The notes: generated by a model from the letters alone, not told the origin. A DNA stretch of 64,000 bases from Rhinopithecimicrobium faecis (GCA_017942165.1 JAGKSB010000006.1:124001-188000); one strand, 5' to 3'; shown: positions 43,526 through 53,549, numbered from the stretch's first letter. Numbers and translations: made by a program.

Positions 43526-44863
43526 ATGTCTTCTATACTTATTAAGTCCGCGCAGATTGTCAACGAAGGTCAGATTATTGTGGCCGATATCTTGGTTAAA
43601 TCAGGGCGTATTGAAAAGATTGCCTCCACGATTGATGTGCAGGCTGATCGTGTAATCGATGCTACAGGATTACATTTATTTCCAGGTTTAATTGATGATC
43701 AAGTACATTTTCGGGAGCCAGGGTTAACCTACAAAGCGGATATATGGCATGAAAGCCGGGCTGCAGTGGCCGGCGGTACGACCTCTTTTATGGAGATGCC
43801 AAATACGGTTCCCAATACATTAACGCAAGCACTATTACAGGATAAATATGATATTGCTTCCCAAACGGCTTTAGCGAATTACTCCTTTTTTATGGGGGCT
43901 GCCAATGATAATTTAGAGGAGGTCCTAAAGACTGATCCACGCACAGTATGTGGTATTAAAGTCTTTATGGGTTCTTCGACAGGTAATATGTTAGTGGACA
44001 ATGAGCAAGCCTTAGAAGGGATTTTTGCGAATGCACCGATGTTAGTGGCTACACACTGTGAAGATGAGGCTACTATTCAGGCGAATTTAGCACGCTTTAA
44101 AGCGACTTATAACGATGAACTAACAATTGCTATGCACCCCTTAATTCGCTCCGAGGAAGCTTGCTACTTATCTTCTTCGAAAGCCGTGGCCTTAGCAAAG
44201 AAACATGATACACGCTTACACATATTACATATCTCTACGGGTAAAGAGCTCGCACTGTTTGATGCTAATACCCCTTTAGCACAGAAGCGTATTACTGCTG
44301 AAGCTTGTATTCACCACCTTTGGTTTTCAGATCAGGACTACGCCACAAAAGGGAATTTTATCAAGTGGAATCCTGCGGTAAAGACGGCCTCCGACCGTGA
44401 TCAGATTTTAGCAGGTTTATTAGATGGGCATATCGACGTGATTGCCACCGACCATGCACCACATACCATGGAGGAGAAAAATAAAGACTATGCCGCAGCA
44501 CCTTCCGGAGGACCTTTAGTACAGCACGCTTTACAAGCATTGCTTGATTTATATAAGCAAGGGAAGATGACCTTGGAGCAAATCGTTCAGAAGTCTGCAC
44601 ATAACACCGCAATTTGTTTTCAATTAGCAGACCGTGGATTTATTCGGGAAGGCTATTGGGCGGATATGGTGTTAGTAGACTTAAATAAACCCTATACAGT
44701 AACCAAGCAGAATATCTTATCAAAATGTAATTGGTCGCCCTTTGAGTCTTATACCTTTGGCTCGACCATTGAACACACACTCGTTTCAGGTCGTTTATCA
44801 TATAGTGAAGGCCGCATTATTGAAGTCGGTGCGGGGCAACGTTTATTATTTGATAGAGCTTAA
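43526..44863 (+). CDS. pyrC: dihydroorotase
   Basis: This enzyme cyclises carbamoyl-aspartate to dihydroorotate in pyrimidine synthesis. I start it at ATG 43526 (445 residues, MSSILIKSAQ), because an ORF extension to 43496 is not family-like. Metal-site motifs of class I dihydroorotase are present: KVFMGSSTG (the carboxylated Lys), THCEDE, LHILHIST and VIATDHAPHT. The first motif reads DDQVHFREPG, with Gln59 in place of the first His of HxH; His61 is kept. I recall the same DQVH form in other Bacteroidota dihydroorotases. Confidence 0.92.
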   Translation: MSSILIKSAQIVNEGQIIVADILVKSGRIEKIASTIDVQADRVIDATGLHLFPGLIDDQVHFREPGLTYKADIWHESRAAVAGGTTSFMEMPNTVPNTLTQALLQDKYDIASQTALANYSFFMGAANDNLEEVLKTDPRTVCGIKVFMGSSTGNMLVDNEQALEGIFANAPMLVATHCEDEATIQANLARFKATYNDELTIAMHPLIRSEEACYLSSSKAVALAKKHDTRLHILHISTGKELALFDANTPLAQKRITAEACIHHLWFSDQDYATKGNFIKWNPAVKTASDRDQILAGLLDGHIDVIATDHAPHTMEEKNKDYAAAPSGGPLVQHALQALLDLYKQGKMTLEQIVQKSAHNTAICFQLADRGFIREGYWADMVLVDLNKPYTVTKQNILSKCNWSPFESYTFGSTIEHTLVSGRLSYSEGRIIEVGAGQRLLFDRA

Positions 44864-44882
44864 ACTGAACAACCTAACCCTA

Positions 44883-45953
44883 ATGAATAAACGTCAATTT
44901 TTACAACAAGTTGGGCTCGGGATAGTGGGCGTATCCTTTGCTTCAGTAGGCCTTGCGGGCAGCAGCAGTAAGCCTGGAAAGAGCCTTGGGCCTACTAAAG
45001 GGGAGAAATCTATTTTCCCGAAAGCCTTAAAAATAGGGGATACCTTGGGCATTATCGCCCCCTCTGGCGTGCTTGATGAGGAGGAGTCCATCCAACTGTG
45101 TCGGGAAACGCTCGAAGCAATGGGCTTTCGTGTACAAGAGGGGCGCCATATCCGTGCGCGCTATGGGCATCTCGCAGGAACGGACCAAGAGCGTTTGGCG
45201 GATATACACGCTATGTTTGCCGATCCACAGATTGCAGGGATCGTATGTATCCGTGGAGGATCGGGCGCTGCACGTCTATTAGATCAGCTTGACTATGCGC
45301 TTATAAAAAGAAATCCTAAAGTATTTTTGGGGTATTCTGATATCACAGCTCTAGAGATGGCAATTTTTTCGCAAACGGGATTGGTAACATTTCATGGGCC
45401 TGTAGGAAGCAGCTCTTGGCCGTTGGTCATGGTGGAGAAGTTTAATGATTTATTGATGGCCAATAAAATCGTGCATTTTGAAAATCCTGTTTCCAAGGGA
45501 GACTATCTCATTCAGCGAAAGGATCGTATTCAAACGATCCATCCGGGGCAGGCTACAGGGCGTCTTCTTGGGGGCAATCTCGCCGTGTTAACGGGTATCT
45601 GTGGTTCGCCTTATCTCCCAGATTTTAAGGGGGCAATTTTATTTATTGAGGAAGTTGGCGAGGACTTATACCGCGTAGAGCGCATGTTTTCACAGCTGAA
45701 GTTAGCCGGTATCTTAGGGCAACTTTCGGGTTTTATTTTCGGAAAATGTACTTCTTGCAACCCTGCTCCAGGCTATGGCTCATTAACATTAGAGCAAATT
45801 CTTGCAGACTATATTAAGCCTTTAGGGATCCCTGCTTATGCAGGAGCAATTATCGGCCATATTGCAGAACAATTTATCGTCCCTGTTGGAGCCGAGGTGC
45901 AGATGGATGCCACCAAAGGAGTCTTCCAACTTACACAAAAAGCCCTATCCTAA
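44883..45953 (+). CDS. LD-carboxypeptidase (peptidase family S66), exported
   Basis: This enzyme removes the terminal D-Ala from murein tetrapeptides. I start it at ATG 44883 (356 residues). A signal-like N-terminus MNKRQFLQQVGLGIVGVSFASV has a Lys-Arg pair before F and so resembles a Tat signal, although the two residues are KR rather than RR. The catalytic motifs GYSDIT (nucleophile Ser152), IRGGSGAARLLDQLDY, FIEEVGEDLYRVERM (Glu) and IGHIAEQ (His) are all in place. It is close to the M14 carboxypeptidase gene (2-base gap), which suggests shared peptide breakdown. Confidence 0.9.
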   Translation: MNKRQFLQQVGLGIVGVSFASVGLAGSSSKPGKSLGPTKGEKSIFPKALKIGDTLGIIAPSGVLDEEESIQLCRETLEAMGFRVQEGRHIRARYGHLAGTDQERLADIHAMFADPQIAGIVCIRGGSGAARLLDQLDYALIKRNPKVFLGYSDITALEMAIFSQTGLVTFHGPVGSSSWPLVMVEKFNDLLMANKIVHFENPVSKGDYLIQRKDRIQTIHPGQATGRLLGGNLAVLTGICGSPYLPDFKGAILFIEEVGEDLYRVERMFSQLKLAGILGQLSGFIFGKCTSCNPAPGYGSLTLEQILADYIKPLGIPAYAGAIIGHIAEQFIVPVGAEVQMDATKGVFQLTQKALS

Positions 45954-45955
45954 CG

Positions 45956-47425
45956 ATGAAATTCCTAGTTTTAACAACATTAATGCTTATGTCAACCTCC
46001 GTATTTTCAACTACAGACCCCATTTCTTTACAAAAGTCACAAATTGATAAAGCCTATGAGGTCGCAAAAGAAAGCACGTTAACTTACCGTCGCTTTAAGC
46101 ATAGCGATGTGATACAACTTATTGAGAAGCATCGTGCACATGGGCACTTTGCTATTCAGGAAATCGGACTTTCCGCGCAGGGGCGCTCCATCCAGCGCTT
46201 AGCTTTTGGAAGCGGTCCCAAGGCGGTGATGCTATGGTCACAGATGCACGGTGATGAAGCTACAGCAACGATGGCACTGTTCGATCTTTTTAATTTTTTA
46301 AAGGCTGAGCATGATGGCTTCGATCCGGTGCGTAAGCTAATAAAAGAACAGACATCTTTATATTTTATCCCGATGTTAAATCCCGATGGCGCCGAGTTAT
46401 TTCAGCGCCGCACAGCAATGAATGTGGATATGAACCGCGATGCGCGTGCGGGAAAGACAATTGAAGGAGCTCTTTTAAAAGCGCAAGCCATGAGCTTAAA
46501 GCCGCAGTATGCCTTTAACCTCCATGATCAAAATAGCTATTATAATGTGCCAGGTACAAAAACCCCTGTAAGCATTTCCCTATTGGCGCCAGCCTTTAAT
46601 CAAGCGCGTGCTATCAACCCGGTACGTGAGGGTGCCATGCAGATTATTGCAGGCATGAATCGATTGCTAAAGCAGTATATTCCCAATGCGATAGCCAAAT
46701 ATGATGATGAGTATACACCACGAGGATTTGGGGATAACTTCCAATCTTGGGGGGCGAGCACCGTGCTAATAGAGTCTGGAGCTTTTGCTGGAGATCCCGA
46801 GAAAATGGAAATCCGCAAGTTGAATTTTGCTATTATCTTAAATGCGCTTGTAGAAATTGCGCAGGGATCCTATAAGAACTATGCCGCACAGGAGTATCAT
46901 GATTTACCTTTTAATGCATCGCAATTACATGATCTTGTACTTCGTGATATCACGGTGGTGAAAGACGGGCATAGCATGGCGATGGATATTGCTGTTCGCC
47001 GTACGGAAGTTACACAGGGTAGAGACTACTATGTAAAGGGATTGGTGGAAGACTTGGGCGACCTTCAGGATTTCTATGGCTATGAGGAGGTTACCACTGG
47101 GGGGTTAAATTTCGTGGAGGCCAAGGAATACCCTGCAGTAAGAGCTTCCTCCGAAGGTTTTACACCGGCAGAAGCTTTTGCTATTCTGAAGCAGGGGTAT
47201 GCTAGCGTTCGTTGTGCGCATATCGATCCACAAATGCTGCACAGCCTACCTTTACTGCTGACTTCGGAGGATAAAAAACCTGCCTTAGCGCAATCTTTAG
47301 CTGTAGGTAGCGCAGCAACATTTTTCTTGGCTCAAGGTGAGCAGTTAAAATACGCCGTTGTCAACGGCTATCTAATAGATTTATCAAAGGATATACCCTT
47401 AAATTTTAAAAATAAAGTCAATTAG
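45956..47425 (+). CDS. M14-family zinc carboxypeptidase, exported
   Basis: The 489 residues begin with a signal peptide (1-18). The M14 domain has the zinc motif HGDE (His98 and Glu101), FNLHDQ with the third zinc ligand, MNVDMNRDA for substrate carboxylate binding, and IESGAF with the catalytic Glu. A C-terminal part (about 320-489) has no motif I recognise. It likely cleaves C-terminal residues from peptides in the periplasm or outside the cell. It is in one unit with the LD-carboxypeptidase. Confidence 0.88.
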   Translation: MKFLVLTTLMLMSTSVFSTTDPISLQKSQIDKAYEVAKESTLTYRRFKHSDVIQLIEKHRAHGHFAIQEIGLSAQGRSIQRLAFGSGPKAVMLWSQMHGDEATATMALFDLFNFLKAEHDGFDPVRKLIKEQTSLYFIPMLNPDGAELFQRRTAMNVDMNRDARAGKTIEGALLKAQAMSLKPQYAFNLHDQNSYYNVPGTKTPVSISLLAPAFNQARAINPVREGAMQIIAGMNRLLKQYIPNAIAKYDDEYTPRGFGDNFQSWGASTVLIESGAFAGDPEKMEIRKLNFAIILNALVEIAQGSYKNYAAQEYHDLPFNASQLHDLVLRDITVVKDGHSMAMDIAVRRTEVTQGRDYYVKGLVEDLGDLQDFYGYEEVTTGGLNFVEAKEYPAVRASSEGFTPAEAFAILKQGYASVRCAHIDPQMLHSLPLLLTSEDKKPALAQSLAVGSAATFFLAQGEQLKYAVVNGYLIDLSKDIPLNFKNKVN

Positions 47426-47597
47426 TTTACTGATTTTTTTGACTGTCTTGTCTTGAAATCGCTTTATACTAAATCGTTGGTGAGAAAAAATCTGGTTTTC
47501 ACAGTCATTGTACAGCTGTTACCATCCATGGCGATAGTGAAGCTCCTGATTAGGGATGTAGAAGATATTTCTCAGTCACACATTTCACTTTACATTA

Positions 47598-47629
47598 GTC
47601 ATTTGAGAATAAACCCATTTTCAAATGAC
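47598..47629 (+). promoter_or_regulatory. 12-bp inverted repeat upstream of the AT-rich TlpA-like gene
   Basis: GTCATTTGAGAA (47598-47609) pairs with TTTTCAAATGAC (47618-47629) around TAAACCCA, with one G-U pair. The last nine base pairs are perfect. There is no T-run, so it is more likely an operator or a 5' leader hairpin than a terminator. It ends 20 bases before the ATG. The rest of 47426-47597 shows only a doubtful 65-codon ORF. Confidence 0.45.
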
Positions 47630-47649
47630 ATTGTTCAAATTAGTAAATA

Positions 47650-48819
47650 ATGAATTTTAGCAAATTAGTTACAATAATATTCTGTTTTTTAATATTTAAA
47701 AGTTATTCTCAGAGTTCTTCAACATATAAGTTAACAGTTACCTTAGAAAATGCTCCATTTAAATCATTAACCCTGCATGATTATACGAATGATAAGAATG
47801 TTTTTATTACGGGGAAACATATTGATAATTTCACATGGGAGTTTGATATTCCTGATTCTATAGCAATTAATTCTGAATTTTTATCTTTACTATCAAACCC
47901 TTATGATGCGTTCCATAAGTCATCTACAAGTATTCGTTTTATAGATAGCATTGGGAGTAAACAGCTTAAAACTGTTACTATTGGCATAGAAGATCGTGAA
48001 AATTATATTTATGGTAAATACATAGGAGAAACTATATTCGAGAATGAAAAATTGTCACCTGATATAACAAAATTAGATTCCGTTATTACCGGTGATTTAA
48101 TTTTACAAGACTTTATTCTTCTTAGGAAAGAGAACACTTCCATGGATATTGAAGTTAGATTAAAAGAGCCTTATTTTGCATGGTTCATGTCTTTTGAGGG
48201 AAACAATAAATCCTACACTGATTATTTAAATTCCTACATTGACTTATCGAAATCTTACCCGACTTCCAGATATATATTGATGAATCTTGCAAACAACTTA
48301 ACAAATTTTAAATCAAGAGAAGATATCAAACTTATTTATGATAATTTATCTGATAAGCATCGTTATACAAAATGGTACCTAATGATTAATAATTACTTAG
48401 ATAATGAATTCATCAATACAAAAATGAAAAACTTAAAATCAGGTAATTATGAGAATGTAATTGAAAGTTTTGAAAAATTAAATTTAATTATTTTTACCGC
48501 TTCATGGTGTGCTCCATGTATTGAGGAAATCCCACTTCTGAAAAATATTCATGAAGACATGAAGGAATCTGTGAATTTCACTTATCTAACAATAGATAAA
48601 AAATCTGATATTATAAATTTTCAACAGTTAGTACAAAAATATAAAATTACTTGGCGAAGCCTTTTTTCGGAGAAAGACATTACAAGCATCAAGAATTTAT
48701 ACTTTGTATCTTCCATTCCACATGTTCTTCTAGTTTATCCAGACAAGAAGTTTGATGTGATAGATATAAGAAGCGTAGAAGATCGGGAAAAGATCTACAA
48801 GGCTGTATTGAAAAACTAA
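47650..48819 (+). CDS. TlpA-type thioredoxin-like protein, AT-rich
   Basis: The 389 residues have a signal peptide (about 1-20, ending SYS), a long N-terminal region without a family I recognise (about 22-275; perhaps a divergent DUF4369), and a C-terminal thioredoxin domain with active site ASWCAPC (Cys287 and Cys290). The coding DNA is clearly richer in A and T than its neighbours, and Asn, Ile, Lys and Tyr are frequent, suggesting recent acquisition or weak selection. It sits alone between the M14 gene and the second Sus pair. Confidence 0.82.
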   Translation: MNFSKLVTIIFCFLIFKSYSQSSSTYKLTVTLENAPFKSLTLHDYTNDKNVFITGKHIDNFTWEFDIPDSIAINSEFLSLLSNPYDAFHKSSTSIRFIDSIGSKQLKTVTIGIEDRENYIYGKYIGETIFENEKLSPDITKLDSVITGDLILQDFILLRKENTSMDIEVRLKEPYFAWFMSFEGNNKSYTDYLNSYIDLSKSYPTSRYILMNLANNLTNFKSREDIKLIYDNLSDKHRYTKWYLMINNYLDNEFINTKMKNLKSGNYENVIESFEKLNLIIFTASWCAPCIEEIPLLKNIHEDMKESVNFTYLTIDKKSDIINFQQLVQKYKITWRSLFSEKDITSIKNLYFVSSIPHVLLVYPDKKFDVIDIRSVEDREKIYKAVLKN

Positions 48820-48837
48820 ATAATCTTTGTTACTAAT

Positions 48838-48877
48838 AAAAATGCCCCAAATAGTGTCTAACTTTTTGGGGCATTTT
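48838..48877. terminator. bidirectional intrinsic terminator
   Basis: AAAATGCCCCAAA pairs with TTTGGGGCATTTT around about 14 bases, with A and T runs on the outside. It serves both the TlpA-like gene and the convergent SusD gene. Confidence 0.88.
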
Positions 48878-48890
48878 CAATATGGAAGAA

Positions 48891-50354
48891 TTAATTTCCG
48901 TAACCTGGATTTTGCTGTGCCGCAATCCCTGGGTTGGCATTAATTTCATCGACCGCTATTGGAAGTAGTGTCTTATAGAAAGTACGATCGATGGATTTCG
49001 TTCTTTGCATAACATTAAAGCCTCCAAAATCATCATCAAAAGTGATGGTTTTATTCCAGCGAATCATATCGAAGAAGCGGTGTCCTTCACCATATAGTTC
49101 CTTAGAACGCTCCAATGCGATCAGATCTAAGCTTACAGTTGCTGCCGTTGCCGGAGCTAAGTTTGCCGAGCGCTTACGAATAGCATTCAAATAACTTGCT
49201 GCCTTGGTTTTGTCGGTCGCTAAAGCAGCTTCAGCAGCGATTAGGTAGACCTCAGAAAGACGGATAACTTTAATATTTACCGCTGTATTGTTTGAGGAGT
49301 TTTTATCTCCCGACAGGCTTGTACTACCGGAGTATTTATAGCAAGTTCCTAATCTTGAAGTGGATGTTTCATCATTTGCCATAATGCCTAGACGGACATC
49401 TGTGGGGTCTTGATTTAAGCGATTAAGAAAATCCGTTGAAGCCATAAAGTACCCTAAAATTGCCGAGCTACCGTGTGCTCTACGACGGAAGTATGCCCCG
49501 AGTGAGTTGTTTAATAAATCGCCTTCAGAAGGGTAGATTGCCAATTCAAAAATGGACTCATCGTTAAATTCTTTTTTCCAAGAGTCTACCCATGCCTCAT
49601 TCTCATAGAGCTTATAGACACCGGAGTTAATAACAACCTCAGCAGCCTCTAATGCCTTTGCATAATTCTCCATGTACAGATGTACACGTGCTTGCATTGC
49701 TTTATTTGCGTAGTAGTTGATATACCCATTGCCTTTAGCTTTTGCTAAAAGGGGTTCTGCAGCCAAGAGGTCTGTTAATATTTGGGCGTAGTTCTCTTCC
49801 ACCGTATTACGTAGCATCTGTGATTCAGATGCTAACTTCGTTGTGATATTAGGTATACCCCAGGCTTTTTTGTCGTCGTTATAGGACTTGCCATAAAGGC
49901 GTACTAAGTCAAAGTTTGTGATAGCGCGTGCTGTTAAAGCCTGCCCTATATACGTATCAAAATTTTCTAATGTACCTGCAGCTTTGATGCGTTCCACATT
50001 TTCCAATAAATTATTGACTTGTGCAATGCAGTTAAACCCTTGCGACCAAATACCATTAAAGGTATTGGCGGAAGCGGAATGGTTGAAGGTGTATAGATAA
50101 TCCATACCACGTCCTTGGGAGAGTACGGTTAGATCGCCCCCTTTTACATCCGCATAAAGCGGGAAATTACGGCCATAGTAATTGGAGCTAGTCATATTAC
50201 GCATGAGGCCGTTGATAACTACTTTGGCATCTGCTGCGGTAGTAATAGCGCTTTCCGCTTCGATAGCATTCGTAGGTTTCACATCTAAGAAGTTACTACA
50301 AGACCCTAAGCTTAAGGCTAATGAAACTAATGTGATCGCTGTATATTTTTTCAT
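48891..50354 (-). CDS. SusD/RagB-type nutrient-binding lipoprotein
   Basis: The 487-residue lipoprotein has lipobox LGSC (SLALSLGSCSNF) and the RagB/SusD body: SNFLDVKPTNAIEAESAI near the start, several TPR-like helices, and the conserved C-terminal part KVIRLSEVYLIAAEAAL, LIALERSKELYGEGHRFFDMIRW. It works as the lid of the SusC channel encoded upstream. No substrate-degrading gene is adjacent, so the substrate is unknown. Confidence 0.93.
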   Translation of the reverse strand: MKKYTAITLVSLALSLGSCSNFLDVKPTNAIEAESAITTAADAKVVINGLMRNMTSSNYYGRNFPLYADVKGGDLTVLSQGRGMDYLYTFNHSASANTFNGIWSQGFNCIAQVNNLLENVERIKAAGTLENFDTYIGQALTARAITNFDLVRLYGKSYNDDKKAWGIPNITTKLASESQMLRNTVEENYAQILTDLLAAEPLLAKAKGNGYINYYANKAMQARVHLYMENYAKALEAAEVVINSGVYKLYENEAWVDSWKKEFNDESIFELAIYPSEGDLLNNSLGAYFRRRAHGSSAILGYFMASTDFLNRLNQDPTDVRLGIMANDETSTSRLGTCYKYSGSTSLSGDKNSSNNTAVNIKVIRLSEVYLIAAEAALATDKTKAASYLNAIRKRSANLAPATAATVSLDLIALERSKELYGEGHRFFDMIRWNKTITFDDDFGGFNVMQRTKSIDRTFYKTLLPIAVDEINANPGIAAQQNPGYGN

Positions 50355-50372
50355 TTTCTTTAATATTTAAGG

Positions 50373-53300
50373 TTAAAAACTAAATTCTACACCGAATGTA
50401 TAGGTTTTACCAATAGGAGTTTCCCAACCTCTAGTTCCAAATTGATTCACTTCAGGATCTGCTAATTTGTATTTTGAAGCCGTAAATAAGTTTGAGCCAT
50501 TAAAGTATATACGCGCATTAGAAATACCTGCTTTTTGGATAAAGCTTGCCGGAATTCTATAAGCTAAGGTTACATTTTTCAAACGGATAAAAGAAGCATC
50601 GTACAAGTGGCGTGAGGAAATTTGGTTGACATCCTCTAAATCGTTACCAGAAGTTTTAGGGTAGTCCGAATGAGGGTTTGATGTTGACCAATTATTATCG
50701 ACATAATCTTGTGAATGTAGGCGCTCCCAATAGTAACCGTCATCTGCAACATCTTTATTCGCTGCATCATATAGTTTACCACCTAATTTATAAATAAAAT
50801 TAAGCCCTAAGGAAAGACCTTTGTATTCTACATCGGTATTAATACCACCGTATACATTCGGGTTGGCATTACCGATAATTGTACGGCTAGCTTTGTTGTA
50901 GTTGTAAGTTGCACCGCGGCCATCTTTTAAGAAATCACCGTTGGTATTATCATTGGTGTACCAGACATTTTTACCATTTTCAGCATCGACACCTGCCCAT
51001 TCTAGTCCGTAGTATGCTAAAGTTGATTCCCCTTCTCTATAAATAAAACGTGTACGTGCATCCGATCCTGTAGGGTCATTCCAGATGATGTCTTGCCCTT
51101 GATCTGTACCTGCTTTACGGTATAATTTGGTTACTTTAGAAGTTAAGAATGCCGCATTTACAGAAGCAGACCAGCGTAGGTTTTCTTTTTTATAGATATC
51201 AGCACCTAATTCTACTTCAATACCTTTATTATTTATTTCACCGATATTTTTTAGCGTTGAAGAGAATCCGATAATAGAAGAAGTTGGAACATCTTGAATT
51301 AAATTTTTGGAATCTCTATTGAAGTATTCTACCGATCCATAAAGACGTTGGTTGAATAAGCCGAATTCTAATCCTAAGTTGGTTGTGTAATTAGTCTCCC
51401 ACGATAAGTTAGGGTCTGCAATATTATCTAAGGTAGCTCCAGGCTTACCCATGTATTTATTGCTGTAACCTACTAAATTCATCGCTCCATAGTTTGGTGA
51501 TGGCAAGGTACCATTCACCCCGTAGGAAGCTTTAACGCGTAAGTTGCTAATTTGCTCGATGCCTTTTAAGAAAGATTCATTATTAATCTTCCAGGATCCT
51601 GCGATGGACCAGAAATCTCCCCATTGACGTGTAGCTCCTAATTTTGAAGAGCCATCTGTACGGATTGATGCCGAAGCAAAATACTTCTCTTGGTAGTTAT
51701 ATTCTGCACGCGCTAAACCGGACATCAAATTATTTCCCCAGACATAAGCTGAAGCATTGAGGTCCCCTGCTGTAGCGACTGTATGTAAAGCGGAGTTTGG
51801 AAGATCCTTACCTGTAGCACGTAAGAAATCTGTTTCATTTTTTTCCGCTTCAAAACCCGCTAATAAATTCAAATTATGATCGCCAAATTTCTTATTGTAA
51901 TTCGCTGTAGTTGAAGATACTAACTTGGTAATAGACGTAGAAATCTCATGCACAACACCATTTGTTGAAGCCCCATTATAGTGGTTTGCGCTGTAGTATA
52001 AATGGTCTCTAACTTGCGTATTGTCGTAGGAGAATACCGTTTTTAAAGTTAAGTCACTTGTTAATTTCAGGCTTAATGATTCTACCGCGGAGATCTTACG
52101 TGTTTTTGAACTATTTTCCCACTGCGTATTGTAGTAGAATGGGTTGTAAGCTAAACTTCCGTAGCGCTCCGTCCAATCGTTTCCAGTCTTGTAGTTTGTC
52201 GGCCAATATAAGCCCCATAATAGGTTGCGTGTTTGTAATAAATAGTTGGTTCCCGTATTACGTGTATCGTTCATCCCTTGGTTGTTGGTATTTGCGACAT
52301 TGATATTCGAGCCAAACTCTAAGTATTTACCGATATTTTGTGTTAAGTTAACACGTCCATTAATACGTTCGTAATCATTTAAAATAATACGCGATTTATC
52401 TTTTGTGTACCCTAATGAAGAGTAGTACTTGGTATTATCCGTACCTCCAGATACGGAGATATCATTGGATTGAAAAGTTCCGGTTCTGAAAACAGCATCG
52501 TTCCAATCGTAATATTTCCCTTCACGGTTTTCAATACCATCGGTCATTCCTAAGATATTAACATTTTCATTTAAGCCTGAACCTGCAGTTTCAAAGTAGT
52601 AACCGTGTTTTTTAAATTTTGTATTTAGGCGTGATAGCGCATTGGTATTTGCAAATTCTTCCGTTCTTCCGTTGGAGGTATTATAATCATGGAATACCTT
52701 ATAAAGTGTATTCACTTGATCTTGCGTACTTGCCGCTTCCCAGTTGTCCGTAGCCCAAGTTGGGGTAAAGCCTAGGGATGATTTTACATTGATTTTCGGC
52801 GCGCCATTTTTACCCTTCTTTGTGGTAATAATAATTACGCCATTTGCTGCACGGGAGCCATATAATGCGGAGGCTGCAGCATCTTTTAATACGGTTAAAC
52901 TTTCAATGTCTGAAGGGTTTAAGGTACTCATAACGTTTGAAGTCGTTTGAATATACTCATTTAACCCACCCGCATTTCCAGAAATCACAGGAACACCATC
53001 AATAACATATAGGGGTTCATTCGAGGCATTCATGGAACCTATACCACGGATACGGATGGCCGAAGTAGCGCCCGCTTGTCCCGAAGTCGTGCTTACTTGT
53101 AAGCCAGAAACACGTCCTGCTAAGGCTTTTTCAAAAGAGGAGTTAGGCTGATCTTCAATTTCTTTGGCTTTCACCGTGGAAGCCGAACCTGTAAAGGTAC
53201 TTTTCTTCGCTGTTCCGTAGGCTACTACCATAACCTCTTCGAGGGCTTCCGATGTCGCCGTTAGTCCGATGTTAATTACTTTTTGAGCGCCTACTGTTTT

Positions 53301-53549
53301 TTCCTGAGCAGAATAGCCCACGGTGGAAAATACTAAGATATCTTTTGCGCTAACTTGCAGGGAATAGCTACCATTTGCTGCCGTTGAAGCTCCGGTATTT
53401 GTGCCCTTGATATTAATCGTTACCCCGACAAGTGCTGCGCCAGATGCGGCATCAGTCACTTTTCCGGTAACATTGAATTGCTGCGCTAAGGCGGTCTGTA
53501 TAAACATACAGAGCATTAACAGCAGACTTAATGGTAAACGGTTTTTCAT
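50373..53549 (-). CDS. SusC/RagA-type TonB-dependent transporter
   Basis: The 1058 residues have a signal peptide ending ALAQ, a CarboxypepD_reg-like domain (about 25-105), the SusC motifs IRGIGSMNASNEPLYVIDGVPV and VLKDAAASALYGSRAANGVIIITTKKG, and a barrel ending TYTFGVEFSF. It forms the outer-membrane importer with the SusD gene 18 bases downstream. The two SusC proteins in the window belong to the same family but differ clearly in the barrel, so they probably import different substrates. Confidence 0.95.
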   Translation of the reverse strand: MKNRLPLSLLLMLCMFIQTALAQQFNVTGKVTDAASGAALVGVTINIKGTNTGASTAANGSYSLQVSAKDILVFSTVGYSAQEKTVGAQKVINIGLTATSEALEEVMVVAYGTAKKSTFTGSASTVKAKEIEDQPNSSFEKALAGRVSGLQVSTTSGQAGATSAIRIRGIGSMNASNEPLYVIDGVPVISGNAGGLNEYIQTTSNVMSTLNPSDIESLTVLKDAAASALYGSRAANGVIIITTKKGKNGAPKINVKSSLGFTPTWATDNWEAASTQDQVNTLYKVFHDYNTSNGRTEEFANTNALSRLNTKFKKHGYYFETAGSGLNENVNILGMTDGIENREGKYYDWNDAVFRTGTFQSNDISVSGGTDNTKYYSSLGYTKDKSRIILNDYERINGRVNLTQNIGKYLEFGSNINVANTNNQGMNDTRNTGTNYLLQTRNLLWGLYWPTNYKTGNDWTERYGSLAYNPFYYNTQWENSSKTRKISAVESLSLKLTSDLTLKTVFSYDNTQVRDHLYYSANHYNGASTNGVVHEISTSITKLVSSTTANYNKKFGDHNLNLLAGFEAEKNETDFLRATGKDLPNSALHTVATAGDLNASAYVWGNNLMSGLARAEYNYQEKYFASASIRTDGSSKLGATRQWGDFWSIAGSWKINNESFLKGIEQISNLRVKASYGVNGTLPSPNYGAMNLVGYSNKYMGKPGATLDNIADPNLSWETNYTTNLGLEFGLFNQRLYGSVEYFNRDSKNLIQDVPTSSIIGFSSTLKNIGEINNKGIEVELGADIYKKENLRWSASVNAAFLTSKVTKLYRKAGTDQGQDIIWNDPTGSDARTRFIYREGESTLAYYGLEWAGVDAENGKNVWYTNDNTNGDFLKDGRGATYNYNKASRTIIGNANPNVYGGINTDVEYKGLSLGLNFIYKLGGKLYDAANKDVADDGYYWERLHSQDYVDNNWSTSNPHSDYPKTSGNDLEDVNQISSRHLYDASFIRLKNVTLAYRIPASFIQKAGISNARIYFNGSNLFTASKYKLADPEVNQFGTRGWETPIGKTYTFGVEFSF

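Noticed and set aside
44742..44882. Longer start for the LD-carboxypeptidase
   Set aside because: It would overlap pyrC by 122 bases; the signal-like N-terminus starts at ATG 44883.
47453..47650. 65-codon ORF between the M14 and TlpA-like genes
   Set aside because: It has no recognisable motif, a weak start and contains the inverted repeat; it is more likely intergenic.
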